NCBI RefSeq assembly: GCF_000003815.2
Contig: NC_049982.1
Location: 25,185,049-25,246,188, forward strand
DNA from: Branchiostoma floridae
Lineage: Eukaryota; Chordata; Leptocardii; Amphioxiformes; Branchiostomatidae
Direction: 5' to 3'
DNA length: 61,140 bases
Made by a program: the position numbers and the translations under genes. This document shows positions 14,401-29,400 of the stretch, piece after piece; position 1 is the first letter of the stretch; each line of letters opens with the position of its first letter. The notes under the pieces are model-generated. The model saw only the letters and a program-made list of their open reading frames with translations. It did no database searches and was not told the origin of the DNA.

Positions 14401-17400
14401 GGACATCATACTCAATTCCTTTAAAACAACCTCATTCATTTTCTGGCACATTAACGTCATATATGATCAAGGGATGCATGCTGACGTAATTGAAAAGAAA
14501 TCCCTGTGTAATATAGTCTCTTCAACAAGAAGCACTTTCTTATAGTTCTTACAAGTTACAACTTAGAAATCACACTTATAAAAAAATCCTTTAGAACAAT
14601 CTCATACATTTTCTGACACTTACAAGTTAGAAATTTACAAGTTACAAGTTAGAAATCTTACTTAATACAATCTCATACATTTTCTGACTATTTCAGACCG
14701 TATACGAAAAAGGCTAATGCTTAGGTCATGATAGAGTAATGCTTGTGCAATATATAGTCTCTTTGATAGGAAGAAACTCACCACGCACTACAGTTACAAC
14801 TTCAAAATCTTACACAAGAAACCCTTTACGACAACCCTATTCATTTCCGACACCTTAACGCCGTTAAGGGCTGACGCTAACGTCATTGGAGAGTAATAGC
14901 TATGTAATAAAGTCGCTTCAACAGGAAGTGCTCCATATAGTTCTTAACACATACTACACTTATAAGTTAGATTCAAATCTTAATCGTAACAATTCCTCTA
15001 AAGCTACCCCATGCCTTTTCCGGCATTTTAAGATGTTAATGTCATTGTAGAGTTATATGTCCGCGCAATATATAGTATCTTCAATAGAAGGCTTTCCACA
15101 TAGTTTCTAACGCGTAATACAGTTACAAGTCAGATAGAAATCTTACTCAACAAATCCTGTAAAGCAGTTCCATGCATTTTCGGCATCTTGAGATGTTAAT
15201 GTCATTGTAGAGTTATATGTCTACGCAATGGAGTTTTACTTTGCATAAGTAAAAGCCAGATGCTAACGTCATTGTCGAGTAATTCCTATGTAGTCTCTTC
15301 AACTTAAAGTACTCCATATAGTTTAGATTCAAATCTTAATCTCAACAATTCCTCTAAAGCTATTCTATGCCTTTTCCGGCATTCTAAGTTAGTTAAGATG
15401 TTAATGTCATCGTAGAGTTATATGTCTGCGCAATATAGTGTCTTTAATAGAAGGCTTTCCATATAGTTTGTAACGCGTACTACAGTTACAAGTCAGATAG
15501 AAATCTTACTCAACAAATCCTGTAAAGCAATCCCATAAATTTTCTGGCAGTTTTACTTTGCATAAGTAAAAGCCGGATGCTAACGTCATTGTCGAGTAAT
15601 TCCTGTGTAGTCTCTTCAACTAAAAGTACTCCATATAGTTTAGATTCAAATCTTAATCTCAACAATTCCTCTAAAGCTATTCTATGCCTTTTCCGGCATT
15701 CTAAGTTAGTTAAGATGTTAATGTCATCGTAGAGTTATATGTCTGCGCAATAGAGTGTCTTCAATAGACGGCTTTCCATATAGTTTGTAACATGTACTAC
15801 AGTTACAAGCCAGATAGAAATCTTACTCAACAAATCCTCTAAAGCAATCCCATACATTTTCTGGCACTTTTACTTTGTGTAAGTAAAAGCCGGTTGCTGA
15901 GGGTAAGTCATGTGTAATATAGTTTCTTCAACAGGAAGCACTCTATGATACTTTCTAACACGTACAACTAGTAGAATACACGTACAACAAATCCCTCAAA
16001 CCAATACCATACATTTTCATGCCCATTCACGAGATCCTTATGGTAGGGGCGAGCTCAACGTGAGTATATAAAGGCCATAAGGGAAAAGCAGTTGCGATGG
16101 CCCACACGTGCGCAGTTTAACAAGTCGACGCGCAAGTCCTAATACAACTCTAAATTGCATGGGCGCTCCTATTACTCTGGGACGATAAAGACAGACCTGG
16201 GAATCCATCTGAAGCCCTCATTTCCGCTTCACGCTAGCCCTAACGTTCCGCTGTGAGCATAATTAGTGCTACTGACTTTCTCGTAAAGTGGAAAAAAGGA
16301 GTATGTGATCAATCACTGTCATTTTGTTAAGGCAATGGTTACCAAGAAAAGAAAAGTGCAGTATGTTGTTGTTGTTTGAGATAACTTCAAAAACTCAGGA
16401 TGTAGTGCAGCTTGTTTTTTAACAGCTCACAAACAACAAATGAGTACAAACTAGTAAAGTAAAATGTTCTTAAAAGTAGTTGTACTTCATATTCACATGG
16501 AGCTTTTTTTCTCAATAATATTTTTTTCAGTTCTAGTGCCAATATCTTAGATGTAAGATTAATATCTTTGAAGGCTTTAGCACCAACTTGCAGCCTGCGG
16601 TATTGAGTTAAGAACTCTCCCAAGAAAGTGATAAGCATGATTTACACGTTTCTGCCTTTCCTTTTTTAGTCTGAAAACCAAAACTGCACTTTTTCGGTAA
16701 GTGCCATCACGTTTTAACAACCGATTGTGTGTAATTTTCATGTTCACGTGTCTCATGTGTTTTCAATAATACAGTTTAAAGGTTTTAGATTTGCTTAACA
16801 AAAGAGAGCAGATCTATATGATGAAAAGCTGTTAAAAACTTAAAAACATCGATATGAAACTTGCACTAATTTACGATTACCTTGAAAAGGAGTCTTGTTA
16901 CACTTGTTCTGACATACTTTCCACTGTATTTGGAGAATCTCAACAAATAGATAAATAAATAGATAAATATAAACATAAAATTTTCTATTAAGAATGACAC
17001 AGACTGTCCTAAACTCGTAGTATTATGTATTATTGTCGATATGTTTATTGCAAGTTCTTGCCCGAGGGCTAATTGCAGGTACAAACAACATGTAAAATAA
17101 GGAAAATACAAAGGTGCTAGGAACTACATTCTATGACTATGCTATGCTAGTGTACATTATACTGGTTTTGTTGGGTTAGACTTCTTCTCTTTAGGCAGTG
17201 GAGGACGAATTTACCCACTTCTTTTATAATGTGTGGGTTCTTTGATTTGAATAGTAGGATTGATTTTTCATTGTCAGGAATAGTTGGAAAGTAAGCGTGT
17301 ATTTTGGATACACTCATAAATAGTTGGTTTCTTATATCATCATAAAAAGAACAATTAGTGATAAAATTAGCCATTTATTTCACGTTTTCTCAATAGTGCA

Positions 17401-20400
17401 ATTTAATGATTTTGGCAGCATATCTAGAACGCAGCTGTATACAATAAGTACAGCTATTCAGCTTTGAATAGCCCTTGAGCTGGTTGAAAAGTTTTATCGA
17501 TAATGTCGCAGATTTGCAGTATTTATTGGCACTTAGAAATGTATTAAACCGTTTTATCGTTGACCTCGAAGTCACCATATAGACCCACGCAGTCGAGCAT
17601 GTTAAAAAAAGTGGCTTCATTCAAACAAATGTCTTCCCTGGAGCTATAACTGAAAGACATAACGTTAGGGTCAGACGAATGAGGTAATCTACACGGAAGT
17701 ATTCCCTTACCCTTTAGGGGTGTCCATATAGACGTACTAGATTACATTGTACGGGTCGATATATGAGCGGACACGTAGGGATACATGGAAGTTTTACCTC
17801 TACATAATCACAGTCAGTGTTTGCTATAGGAGACTATGCTAAAATAAATACACTGAAACAAGGATTTATAAAAGTATTAAGACAACATTCATTTCTGCTC
17901 TACCAGAATGTCAATAGGGTCTATTTTGATAATATTGCAAAAAAAGGGTTCCAGGTCAAACTCGTACAACAGATGAAATTTAAAAAAAAAAGAACCTACC
18001 AGAGCACAAAATTCTATTACGCTAAGAGAACCAGTGAATTGAGAACAGGAAAGCTTAGCCGTTACCTGTTCCTTCTAACAAAAGAATTTCATTCTGAGAA
18101 ATATAAATAAATAAATTTAAGAAGGCTGCAACTTCGATCGTAATTTTCAAGGAAATATTATAGTAGTGTTAAGTAGCCACAACGATCTAGCATTTCACTG
18201 CACAACGTAACTTTGGTGTCAAACCCCAAACACACATTACCCGGAACTTCACCGGATCCGCATCGTAAATTAGTGCAATCACACGTATTGCCTGGCACGG
18301 ATTACGCTTTATGGCCCAGGGAAAATACTGATCTACTCAGAAGCACTTTTGGGTGTTTATCCAACCCTAATTGCGCAGAGGAGATCAATACCTCCAAAAA
18401 GGAGTATGCTTCCGTTTTCTTACACCTATATTGTCTGTACGTATCTGACTTCATGTTGTATATCACAGGTGTAATGGTAGGTATTGGTATGTAGGGATTA
18501 CATTGCATAAAGGGTGGATGAGTACGGATGCCAATTTCAAAGAAATACTGGCCCATTGTTGATGACTCAGTCAAGTCGAGGGTAACGGATCGTGTGCAAT
18601 TTGGTCGTGAAATGGACGTTTTGCTCTCTGGCTAACTATCAGCGTAAGTCGTAATGTTCCTAAGGTTTCCGGGCCTGGCGTCCGTCCATGTTTGTATTCT
18701 CACAGAGGCGCGACCGTTAGGAAACCGTTGACGGTTCAAAAATTTGAAAAAAGTTCTCAACGGTCTTTCAGAGGCGTGTGACCGTTCAGCATTCATAAAA
18801 TCTGAAAGTTCTGACGATGCCGAAGGTCGTCCAATGAACTTTCAAATATTACTCAATGATTTCAATGACCAATGACTTCTTGTCTCCCATCATTGCGATA
18901 ATTGAGAGACAATCGAGTTATCATCGCAAGACATCGAAGGCTTATTAAAAAGCTATTGAAAATCTTTCACATTTTTAACGTTAAATGGTAGCCGAGCGGT
19001 CTTCATCCTATAGATAAATGGTCCCTATTGCAACGAGTATTATTTCCTTGTTCAGCTGGTGGTCGGTGATAGCATTGCCTGCCAAATCATCGTTCATGCT
19101 GGAGCTATAGAATCGGCTGGTCATTTGGCTGATTCACTGAACCATCTATAATCTATTATTCAATACGTGGCGGGTCAGTTGAGGACAGCAGTATTGGGTT
19201 TATTGAAGATAAATATATGAAAGTTTATATGCAAGTTTGTCCCCATAGGCTACGTACAAGCACATGGTAGAAACAAGAGGAACATACATGTGACCGTGGA
19301 TTAACATCATTACAAAAAAAAGCCTCAAATATTAGTGCTGGCTATATCTAGATAATTTGGATTTGACTTCTTTAAGCAGAGGAGGCCGAAAATACCCACT
19401 TTTCTACAATTTGTTGGTTCTGTCATTTTAAGAGAATAATGGCTTTTTGTTCGTCTGTGAACGTAGTGAAGGCGCTTAAAGTGATCTTAAACCAGTTAAT
19501 CTCACTGTGGAGTTGCTCTTTAGCTTGTCGTGACAGGGAATACATGCGCCATGTTCAGTTTTTAGTTTCAGATAAGAAACTGTGGAGAACAATGACGGCA
19601 TACCTCAGTAAACTCAGTAAACCATTGACTGATATGCAGCTAGGATGATGAAGATTGTGATGTTCAGTATTTACTGGTTCATTGTACAGGGGGAAATTCC
19701 CCTAGCTCTTTTCTAGAAGCACAATGAACAGCAGACCACAGTATAACGTCCCTTAAAGTCCTACGGACTGCAGCCATTTCCAGTAGCGTGTATGTTGAGC
19801 TGAGCGACACAGCCGGGATTCGAACTCACGACTTCTTGGGCAATAGCAAGTTCACTATGCACGCTACTGGCATGGCATCATACTAAAATATGTATATAAA
19901 AAAAATCAAGTTATCATTAAAAATCATGAAGTAACCGTCAGGTCAATGACCTTTACCCACTGCGTTGAACTTCAACCATGAAATTATTTCTCATGACATG
20001 ACTCGGAATGATAAGTCAGAATCCGTGCACGTATTGACGTCAGGCTATTACCCTGTCTATTCAACCAAAAAACACCGCAAATTGTTTTCCAAATCTCCGT
20101 CTTTGCGCAATTTATTTTCATTTCTGAGGAAGTAGGTTCGAAGGCCACAAGTAGGGCATTCACTGGTGATAATGCCAAGATGAGTTCATCATGTAGCGGA
20201 TTGACACGTATATGCTGAGACATACCTACAGTTTTTTGCTTGTTTCATTTTTTATTCGTCAAAAAAAGGTTATGTTTTGGGTGCTGTCTGCTTATCTTTG
20301 CATCTATATGTGGGCATTTCTGGATGGATTTTGTTTGAAAAACGATCAAGTTTATTTAAATTTGATATTGGGTCTCCCAGCGGTGTTCTGTGGTACTAAC

Positions 20401-23400
20401 GCTTAACTTCCAGTTTTGCTATCTCGTGCTATGATCATAATTGTAGTGTTGGATAGCTCTTGTTTTTTTTAATACTTATTGATCAACATAAAAAAGTGCA
20501 AGGCACAGTGGTAATGAACTATACCAAACTGCTAATATTAGAGTCACATCTGGAATCTGAATTATAAATGCAATATATATAAGTACAATAACTATTAACA
20601 ATACATCATTTGGGTGGAACAGTCCGGGCGGAAGAGAAAGTATAAAAGAACTTCATAATAAGTGTAAATAATACATTAACTGAAAAGAGTCATACGCAGG
20701 ACATTTGATAAAATCTGAAGCATTTGTTATCGATGAAATATGTTTTGGCTAAAATCTAAGTAGAGCCACACCTATCTCGAGGACGTAATCTAAAGACCCA
20801 TCGCATTATCCAAAAGAGTAGGCCCTTCCAGGTTTAAGTGAATGAAATGAACCTATTCCGATTTACTGACCAGTACAAACCTGGTGTGCTACACCATTAG
20901 GCAGTTTACTGGGTATGCAATACAAAAGAAAATCGTCTGTAAGTTTCTTCAGAAAGAAAGAAGAGTGAACTCTGAGAAGCAGGTTGAAAGTGGCTTATTT
21001 AGATGAATTGTTCAAAGCGATGGTAGAACCAACTAGGTTCAGTTGATTGAAATATGCGTAATTAACAGCGTTGATAGAATATGGACGAAACCATGTGAAG
21101 ATAAACTTTGTTAACCCTATCTAGACCGGGCTTTTTGGGATTCCTGGGACCAGGGGGGGGGGCTCTTTTGACCCCCCTTCGTAATTTCGAAACGGCTTGG
21201 GTTACGATCACCAAATTTGGAGGGGATGATGTACTAGTAAAGTTCAATTTTTCTGTATTTTTGGTATCGTTATGACGTAATATGACGTAATTATGACGTC
21301 ATAATGTCATATTTTGGGCGAAAATCGTCAAAATATGAAATTTCCGCTATACTTAAATGAATTGAACAAAATGATAACTATAAAGCTTATCTTATTAGTG
21401 TCTAAGTCTGCTAAGTCTTTTGTTGCCAATGACGACGACACTGATATCTATATGACGTCAGAAAATGACGTGAATCTGTCCGCCATCTTGGATCGACAAG
21501 CTTGAATTTTCTAAAATACGACTTTTTCCACATATAACCCCAAAACCCAATAGAAATGGACTAAAATGATCAAGTGATTGTGTTTTGTAAGAAAATAAAA
21601 GATTTTGACGGTATTTGAGCAAAAATTACATGTATTTATCGTTGAAAATGACATTGTCCGCCATCTTGGATTTTGACCCATGACGTCATCAAATTAGCAT
21701 AAATTAGGAATATTTGATTTGAAATGTGACTTAAAATTACACAGGATGTTCATGATATAAATAAACAAGTTTGAAGTAGCAATAAAACCATGAAATCCCA
21801 TAATTCAAAGTGAAATTAGTAAATTTGGGAAAATACGCCTGTCAGAAACCCGTTGCCATGGCAACACGAAAAATTACAAACTAAATTTTTTCACAGAATT
21901 GTTGCCAACAATATTTTAGGAAAAGTCACCAAGTTTCGTAGTTCTAGCACACGTCGTTCGCCAGTTATATGACGTCAAAGTTGGCGCAGGCACTTTTACC
22001 CCCCCCCCCCCCTGGTCTAGATAGGGTTAAGATGCAGGTGCCAATGTGATAGTAGGGCGCAGGTGGAGCGGGGACCATGGCTAAAATGAGGAACTACATC
22101 AAGACCATTCTAGTGACATGTTGCACATGAAAGTTTAAAAAAGACATTTAGTATCGAATTGCGGTGCACACAATCACTAGCTTTAAACAATTAACGCTTG
22201 CAGTCAGATGTACAAAGATTAGGTGCGATAGATCGTTTGGTGTGATATAACCAGCTGCTGCGACGCTGTGTGCCTGTGAAGTCGCTGTGTGACGTCGAAC
22301 GAAAGTTGCACCTGTCAGGCTGCACAGATACAGATAGAGAAGCTGATGCGTTACGCCGAAGGGCGGTTACTGGCTATACAGATAGTAGATACAGATATAG
22401 AAGCTTGTTTGTTCGGTCGACGGGACGGCAGTATCGGCTATTCACAGCTCCACAAAGCCTTAGCAGGGAAGAGCAATTTCTTAGAAGCTTGCATTATGGC
22501 ATGGTTGTCTTTACTACTTCGAATTCTTCGTTGTGTTTTTAAACGCTTTGATATGATTTGCCAGATGCTTTCAGTGTGTACAACGGAATTACTGTACAAC
22601 TACGCGTTCGCTTTTGTTCAGCTTAATCTGATTTCCCTCTGTAGCCGGATGTCTTTGAAAAGCCTCATCACGTGCTTTCAAAATACACTTAAGAATTACT
22701 GAGCTGTCACGTTTGTGACGGTTGTATCAGATTATCTTGTCCGTGCAATTAATTTCGTAGATTTTTTTTTCTATCAGATGCCATGTACAATGTAAAAATG
22801 ATATAATTGCATTCGAATAAAGCCATGCCTGTCATCAACCTCATCTGATTATCCGCTGGCTTTATGAAAGGTATCATGAGAGTTATTGTCGATATATAAA
22901 ACAACTTCCGTCCTCTTTACATTATACATGTAGTTATGTTCTTCCATCATCATCATATTCTTCCATTTTCCATTATCGATATATCATACGTAACCAGAAA
23001 ACAACTCAACACACTGGAAGGATTTATATAGAATATACATATACAACAAATATTCAGAAAAAATAAGTCGACATGAGGTGTCTACCCTTACAGTAGTATG
23101 CTCTTCTATGACGCTTCCGGGTATTGCTTTATATTATGCTTTTGGTACGACAAAGCACTAATCAAACTAGAAAGGCCGACATTTGCTTAAGAGCAAATAC
23201 AGCATATTTCAGCCATACCCCTTCCCACGCAACATTGGACTGTTCCAAATCACCCCTGCGCAAAAATGGAACATCCTCTTAACAGTACATTATCCCCCCA
23301 AGTGGACTGGTATTGTGAATTGACTCCAGGTAAAAACAGAGCTTGCTTCTATTTTTCAGAAAATGACAATAATCACACCTTCCATTCAGAAAATTTTCAT

Positions 23401-26400
23401 CATGACTGAAAATTGTTGAATGACTTCATGTAATGTCATTAACAATTTTCAGTACGATAACTAGGTGTAAGTTTAAAAAAGTATAAGCTCCTTGTGATGT
23501 GGGTACATTTATTATTGCAATGAACTTTTTTTATTCAAGTAGGGCATACGATTTAATAATTATCAAGCAGGTGCAGGTACTGTAGGAGCGTTTGTTTTCT
23601 TCAAGCTGTAAAACTGTTAAACTGTTTTACTTTGTATGCAATCAACCATCGAGCCTATTCTTATTTTAGTTTAACAACTTCCTGCCAGACCCGGAAGATA
23701 CGATTGAACCTTGTTCGAGGATTTATTTTCGTCTGTCTGGTCAGTCTGTTCATACCCTGGCGCTGAGAGTGTTTTATTGGGCTGAAACTCTGGCAGTTTA
23801 AAGTTACTTACAATTTAAATGTTCAAAGTTTATGCCAAACAACAACAGCACTAGGAAATGTGGCCACTATAGACAGGTGGTCACTATAGAGAAAATGCTG
23901 ATCTATTGACTAGGAGCCATACATTACACATGATTTCAGTACACTGATCATTAATCATATAAACATTGCACAGGTAAGCCAATTGTTTAGATGTACAATT
24001 AAGTTCAAATAATTCTGAAGAGAAATATTGATGAGAAAATAATCATTCTCGCCACTGTCTAACTTATAATTACGTATCAAAACTAAACGCAGATTTTCTA
24101 ACTAACGCACCTTTCGCCGACTTCATCATAGGACCGCCGGCTATCAATCAAACACGGCTGTTGATTAGACTTAGAGTTTCAAACAGTCATGTGCTGTGTG
24201 CCAGTTGACAGCGAACTTCATGCTACGTGATGTTTTACATTGCTTGGACCTTCTTTCCTACAGCGGTGCTTCTACAAAATATTTAGACTGTAACACTGAG
24301 TTTTATAGAATAGAATTTGACGCAGAACAGCGTTTTTTGCTGGGTATTTTTTTTGAAACATGTCCGTGGGAATATCAGCGAGGCGGCGACGTAGGGATAT
24401 CAGACCGTCAACAAAAGTCGCACGGCGGCTAACGGCGCAGCGAAGATACTAGCGCTATAAATAAGCGCTTCAACTAAGGATGGCAACCCGTACAATATTT
24501 TTGTATACTGTTGAGCTAAGTAAAGTTTGTTGTTTATGAGGTTTTAGTTGTCTTTGAAGCTTTGACCCGAAATATTTTAAAGTCAAACTGCTGAAGAGAA
24601 GTAAGTGACTGCTACGATTATCGTAGATATGGCCCTAAAAAAACTGATAAAAGAAGCCTTCTCAATAGCCTAAAATGCAAGAGCTTCCGGGGGGGGCTTC
24701 GCCCACCTGGGTCCCCCCCACAGTGGCCCTGCCCCTGGACCCCGCCAGGGACATTCGGCGGCCCCCGGACCCCTGTCCGACGCTTTGAAAAAATCCTGGC
24801 GAGAAGTCTGTACGGCCTGAGTCTTCAAGTTAACGTATTGTGTGGTCCCGCTTATGAATATTAATTAGCCTTCGCTTTCCTCTTCGCTGATTGGCTGAAC
24901 CATTAATTGAATTAACTCTTCCTGCCGGCTAGACGCAGGTGCAGATGTCGGCTCTGTGGGGTGAACGTCCGAAAGGTCACGGCATGGAGAACGAAAGAAA
25001 ACCAATTTCCCCTAAAAAAAGTGCTGTAATTAAGCCTTTTACAGTACTTTATGCCAAAAATTTTACTTGGATCATTTTACCAACTATATTATGCCTATCT
25101 ATACCAAATGTTACTCATACCAGGGTACAGGGGTGCAAAATATACCGTTATAAGACCGTCAACAACAGTCGCACGGAGCTAACAGCGCAGCGAAAATACC
25201 ATCGCTAGCGTTTCAACTTCGGATAACAAGTTATAAGTACTGTTGAACTCAGTAACGTTAAAGTTTGTTTTTAGTTGCCTTTGACGGTTTGACCTGAAAC
25301 AGTGTTACGCTAAACTCCTGAAGAGAAGTTAAGTGACTGCTGCGATTATCATAGATATGCCCCTAAGAACTGATACAATATAAAGCCTTCTGAATAGTCT
25401 AAAATGCGAGAGCCTTAGGCGGGCTTTGCTCCCCCTGGCGGGAACACTGCTATATACGGGATCATGAGGCCCCGCTTATGAATATTAATTAGCCTTTGGC
25501 CTCCTCTTCGCTGATTGGCTAGGTCTTTGATTCAATTAACTCTCCGGCTGACGCGCACAGGTGTGGCTCTGTGCGGGGTCACGGAAGGTCACGTCAGGAG
25601 GCCAAAAGAAAACAAATTTCCCCTCAGAAAAGTGCCAAAATTAATCATTTTAAAGTTGTTTATGTCAAAAATTTTACTTGAATCTTGTTACCAAGTATCT
25701 AATGCCTATGTATACCAAATTTCAGGTCATTTAATTGTAATGCCAGGGTACAGGAGCCAAAAGTGTCCTTTTTTGGTCAAAAATTGGCCAAAAATCGCAA
25801 AAATAAGCATTTTGTTGCACTGTACACCAAAAGTGTTATTGAATTTATATGAAGGGATTATCAAGGCACATCTGTGTCAAATTTCAGCTCATTCAGTTGC
25901 AATACCAAGGTACAGGAGCCAAAAGTGTCCTTTTTTGGTCAAAAATTGGTCAAAAAATCGCAAAAATAAGCATTTTGTTGTACTGTACACCAAAAGTGTT
26001 CTTAAATTTATATGGGGGCATTATCAAGGCACATCTCTGTCAAATTTCAGCTCATTTGGTTGTAATACCAGGGTACAGGGGCCAAAAGTGTCCTTTTTTG
26101 GTCAAAAATTGGTCAAAAAATCGCAAAAATAAGCATTTTGTTGTACTGTACACCAAAACTGATATTGAATCTATATGGGGGACTTATCAAGGCACATCTG
26201 TGCCAAATTTCAGCTCATTCGGTTATAATACCAGGGTACAGGGGGCCCAAATATACAGTTTTGGTCTTAAGATGACCAAAAAACCTTAATAAAATCATTT
26301 AAGAGACAGATATGGAAAAAATGAAAAAAACGCCCGAGGGTATTGGCCCACTCTACCCTTGTGCCAAATTTCAAGTCATTCGGTTGAGGAACAACGGAGA

Positions 26401-29400
26401 TACCGTGTTCTGAAGATTTGACAGGAGAAAGAAAGAAAGAAACACTAGAAAGGCCGACATTTGCTTAAGAGCAAATACAGCATATTTCAGTCATACCCCT
26501 TCCCACGCAACATTGGACTGTTCCAAATCACCCCTGCGCAAAAATGGAACACCCTCTTAACAGTACATTATCCCCCCAAGTGGACTGGTATTGTGAATTG
26601 ACTCCAGGTAAAAACAGAGCTTGCTTCTATTTTTCAGAAAATGACAATAATCACACCTTCCATTCAGAAAATTTTCATCATGACTGAAAATTGTTGAATG
26701 ACTTCATGTAATGTCATTAACAATTTTCAGTACGATAACTAGGTGTAAGTTTAAAAAAGTATAAGCTCCTTGTGATGTGGGTACATTTATTATTGCAATG
26801 AACTTTTTTTATTCAAGTAGGGCATACGATTTAATAATTATCAAGCAGGTGCAGGTACTGTAGGAGCGTTTGTTTTCTTCAAGCTGTAAAACTGTTAAAC
26901 TGTTTTACTTTGTATGCAATCAACCATCGAGCCTATTCTTATTTTAGTTTAACAACTTCCTGCCAGACCCGGAAGATACGATTGAACCTTGTTCGAGGAT
27001 TTATTTTCGTCTGTCTGGTCAGTCTGTTCATACCCTGGCGCTGAGAGTGTTTTATTGGGCTGAAACTCTGGCAGTTTAAAGTTACTTACAATTTAAATGT
27101 TCAAAGTTTATGCCAAACAACAACAGCACTAGGAAATGTGGCCACTATAGACAGGTGGTCACTATAGAGAAAATGCTGATCTATTGACTAGGAGCCATAC
27201 GTTACACATGATTTCAGTACACTGATCATTAATCATATAAACATTGCACAGGTAAGCCAATTGTTTAGATGTACAATTAAGTTCAAATAATTCTGAAGAG
27301 AAATATTGATGAGAAAATAATCATTCTCGCCACTGTCTAACTTATAATTACGTATCAAAACTAAACGCAGATTTTCTAACTAACGCACCTTTCGCCGACT
27401 TCATCATAGGACCGCCGGCTATCAATCAAACACGGCTGTTGATTAGACTTAGAGTTTCAAACAGTCATGTGCTGTGTGCCAGTTGACAGCGAACTTCATG
27501 CTACGTGATGTTTTACATTGCTTGGACCTTCTTTCCTACAGCGGTGCTTCTACAAAATATTTAGACTGTAACACTGAGTTTTATAGAATAGAATTTGACG
27601 CAGAACAGCGTTTTTTGCTGGGTATTTTTTTTGAAACATGTCCGTGGGAATATCAGCGAGGCGGCGACGTAGGGATATCAGACCGTCAACAAAAGTCGCA
27701 CGGCGGCTAACGGCGCAGCGAAGATACTAGCGCTATAAATAAGCGCTTCAACTAAGGATGGCAACCCGTACAATATTTTTGTATACTGTTGAGCTAAGTA
27801 AAGTTTGTTGTTTATGAGGTTTTAGTTGTCTTTGAAGCTTTGACCCGAAATATTTTAAAGTCAAACTGCTGAAGAGAAGTAAGTGACTGCTACGATTATC
27901 GTAGATATGGCCCTAAAAAAACTGATAAAAGAAGCCTTCTCAATAGCCTAAAATGCAAGAGCTTCCGGGGGGGCTTCGCCCACCTGGGTCCCCCCCCCAC
28001 AGTGGCCCTGCCCCTGGACCCCGCCAGGGACATTCGGCGGCCCCCGGACCCCTGTCTGACGCTTTGAAAAAATCCTGGCGAGAAGTCTGTACGGCCTGAG
28101 TCTTCAAGTTAACGTATTGTGTGGTCTCGCTTATGAATATTAATTAGCCTTCGCTTTCCTCTTCGCTGATTGGCTGAACCATTAATTGAATTAACTCTTC
28201 CTGCCGGCTAGACGCAGGTGCAGATGTCGGCTCTGTGGGGTGAACGTCCGAAAGGTCACGGCATGGAGAACGAAAGAAAACCAATTTCCCCTAAAAAAAG
28301 TGCTGTAATTAAGCCTTTTACAGTACTTTATGCCAAAAATTTTACTTGGATCATTTTACCAACTATATTATGCCTATCTATACCAAATGTTACTCATACC
28401 AGGGTACAGGGGTGCAAAATATACCGTTATAAGACCGTCAACAACAGTCGCACGGAGCTAACAGCGCAGCGAAAATACCATCGCTAGCGTTTCAACTTCG
28501 GATAACAAGTTATAAGTACTGTTGAACTCAGTAACGTTAAAGTTTGTTTTTAGTTGCCTTTGACGGTTTGACCTGAAACAGTGTTACGCTAAACTCCTGA
28601 AGAGAAGTTAAGTGACTGCTGCGATTATCATAGATATGCCCCTAAGAACTGATACAATATAAAGCCTTCTGAATAGTCTAAAATGCGAGAGCCTTAGGCG
28701 GGCTTTGCTCCCCCTGGCGGGAACACTGCTATATACGGGATCATGAGGCCCCGCTTATGAATATTAATTAGCCTTTGGCCTCCTCTTCGCTGATTGGCTA
28801 GGTCTTTGATTCAATTAACTCTCCGGCTGACGCGCACAGGTGTGGCTCTGTGCGGGGTCACGGAAGGTCACGTCAGGAGGCCAAAAGAAAACAAATTTCC
28901 CCTCAGAAAAGTGCCAAAATTAATCAGTTTAAAGTTGTTTATGTCAAAAATTTTACTTGAATCTTGTTACCAAGTATCTAATGCCTATCTATACCAAATT
29001 TCAGGTCATTTAATTGTAATACCAGGGTACAGGAGCCAAAAGTGTCCTTTTTTGGTCAAAAATTGGCCAAAAATCGCAAAAATAAGCATTTTGTTGCACT
29101 GTACACCAAAAGTGTTATTGAATTTATATGAAGGGATTATCAAGGCACATCTGTGTCAAATTTCAGCTCATTCGGTTGCAATACCAAGGTACAGGAGCCA
29201 AAAGTGTCCTTTTTTGGTCAAAAATTGGTCAAAAAATCGCAAAAATAAGCATTTTGTTGTACTGTACACCAAAAGTGTTCTTAAATTTATATGGGGGCAT
29301 TATCAAGGCACATCTCTGTCAAATTTCAGCTCATTTGGTTGTAATACCAGGGTACAGGGGCCAAAAGTGTCCTTTTTGGTCAAAAATTGGTCAAAAAATC

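Noticed and set aside
16055-16110. TATA box (GTATATAAAGG) as a promoter
   Set aside because: The following ATG opens only a few codons and no exon with a donor site is visible.
22289-22702. 137-codon ORF as a gene
   Set aside because: Its first half lies in the dispersed repeat also found at 42640, and the rest has no recognised similarity.
24196-24432. 78-residue ORF repeated at 27474 as a conserved protein
   Set aside because: Its identity in the second copy is explained by the 3.28-kb duplication and is not evidence of selection.
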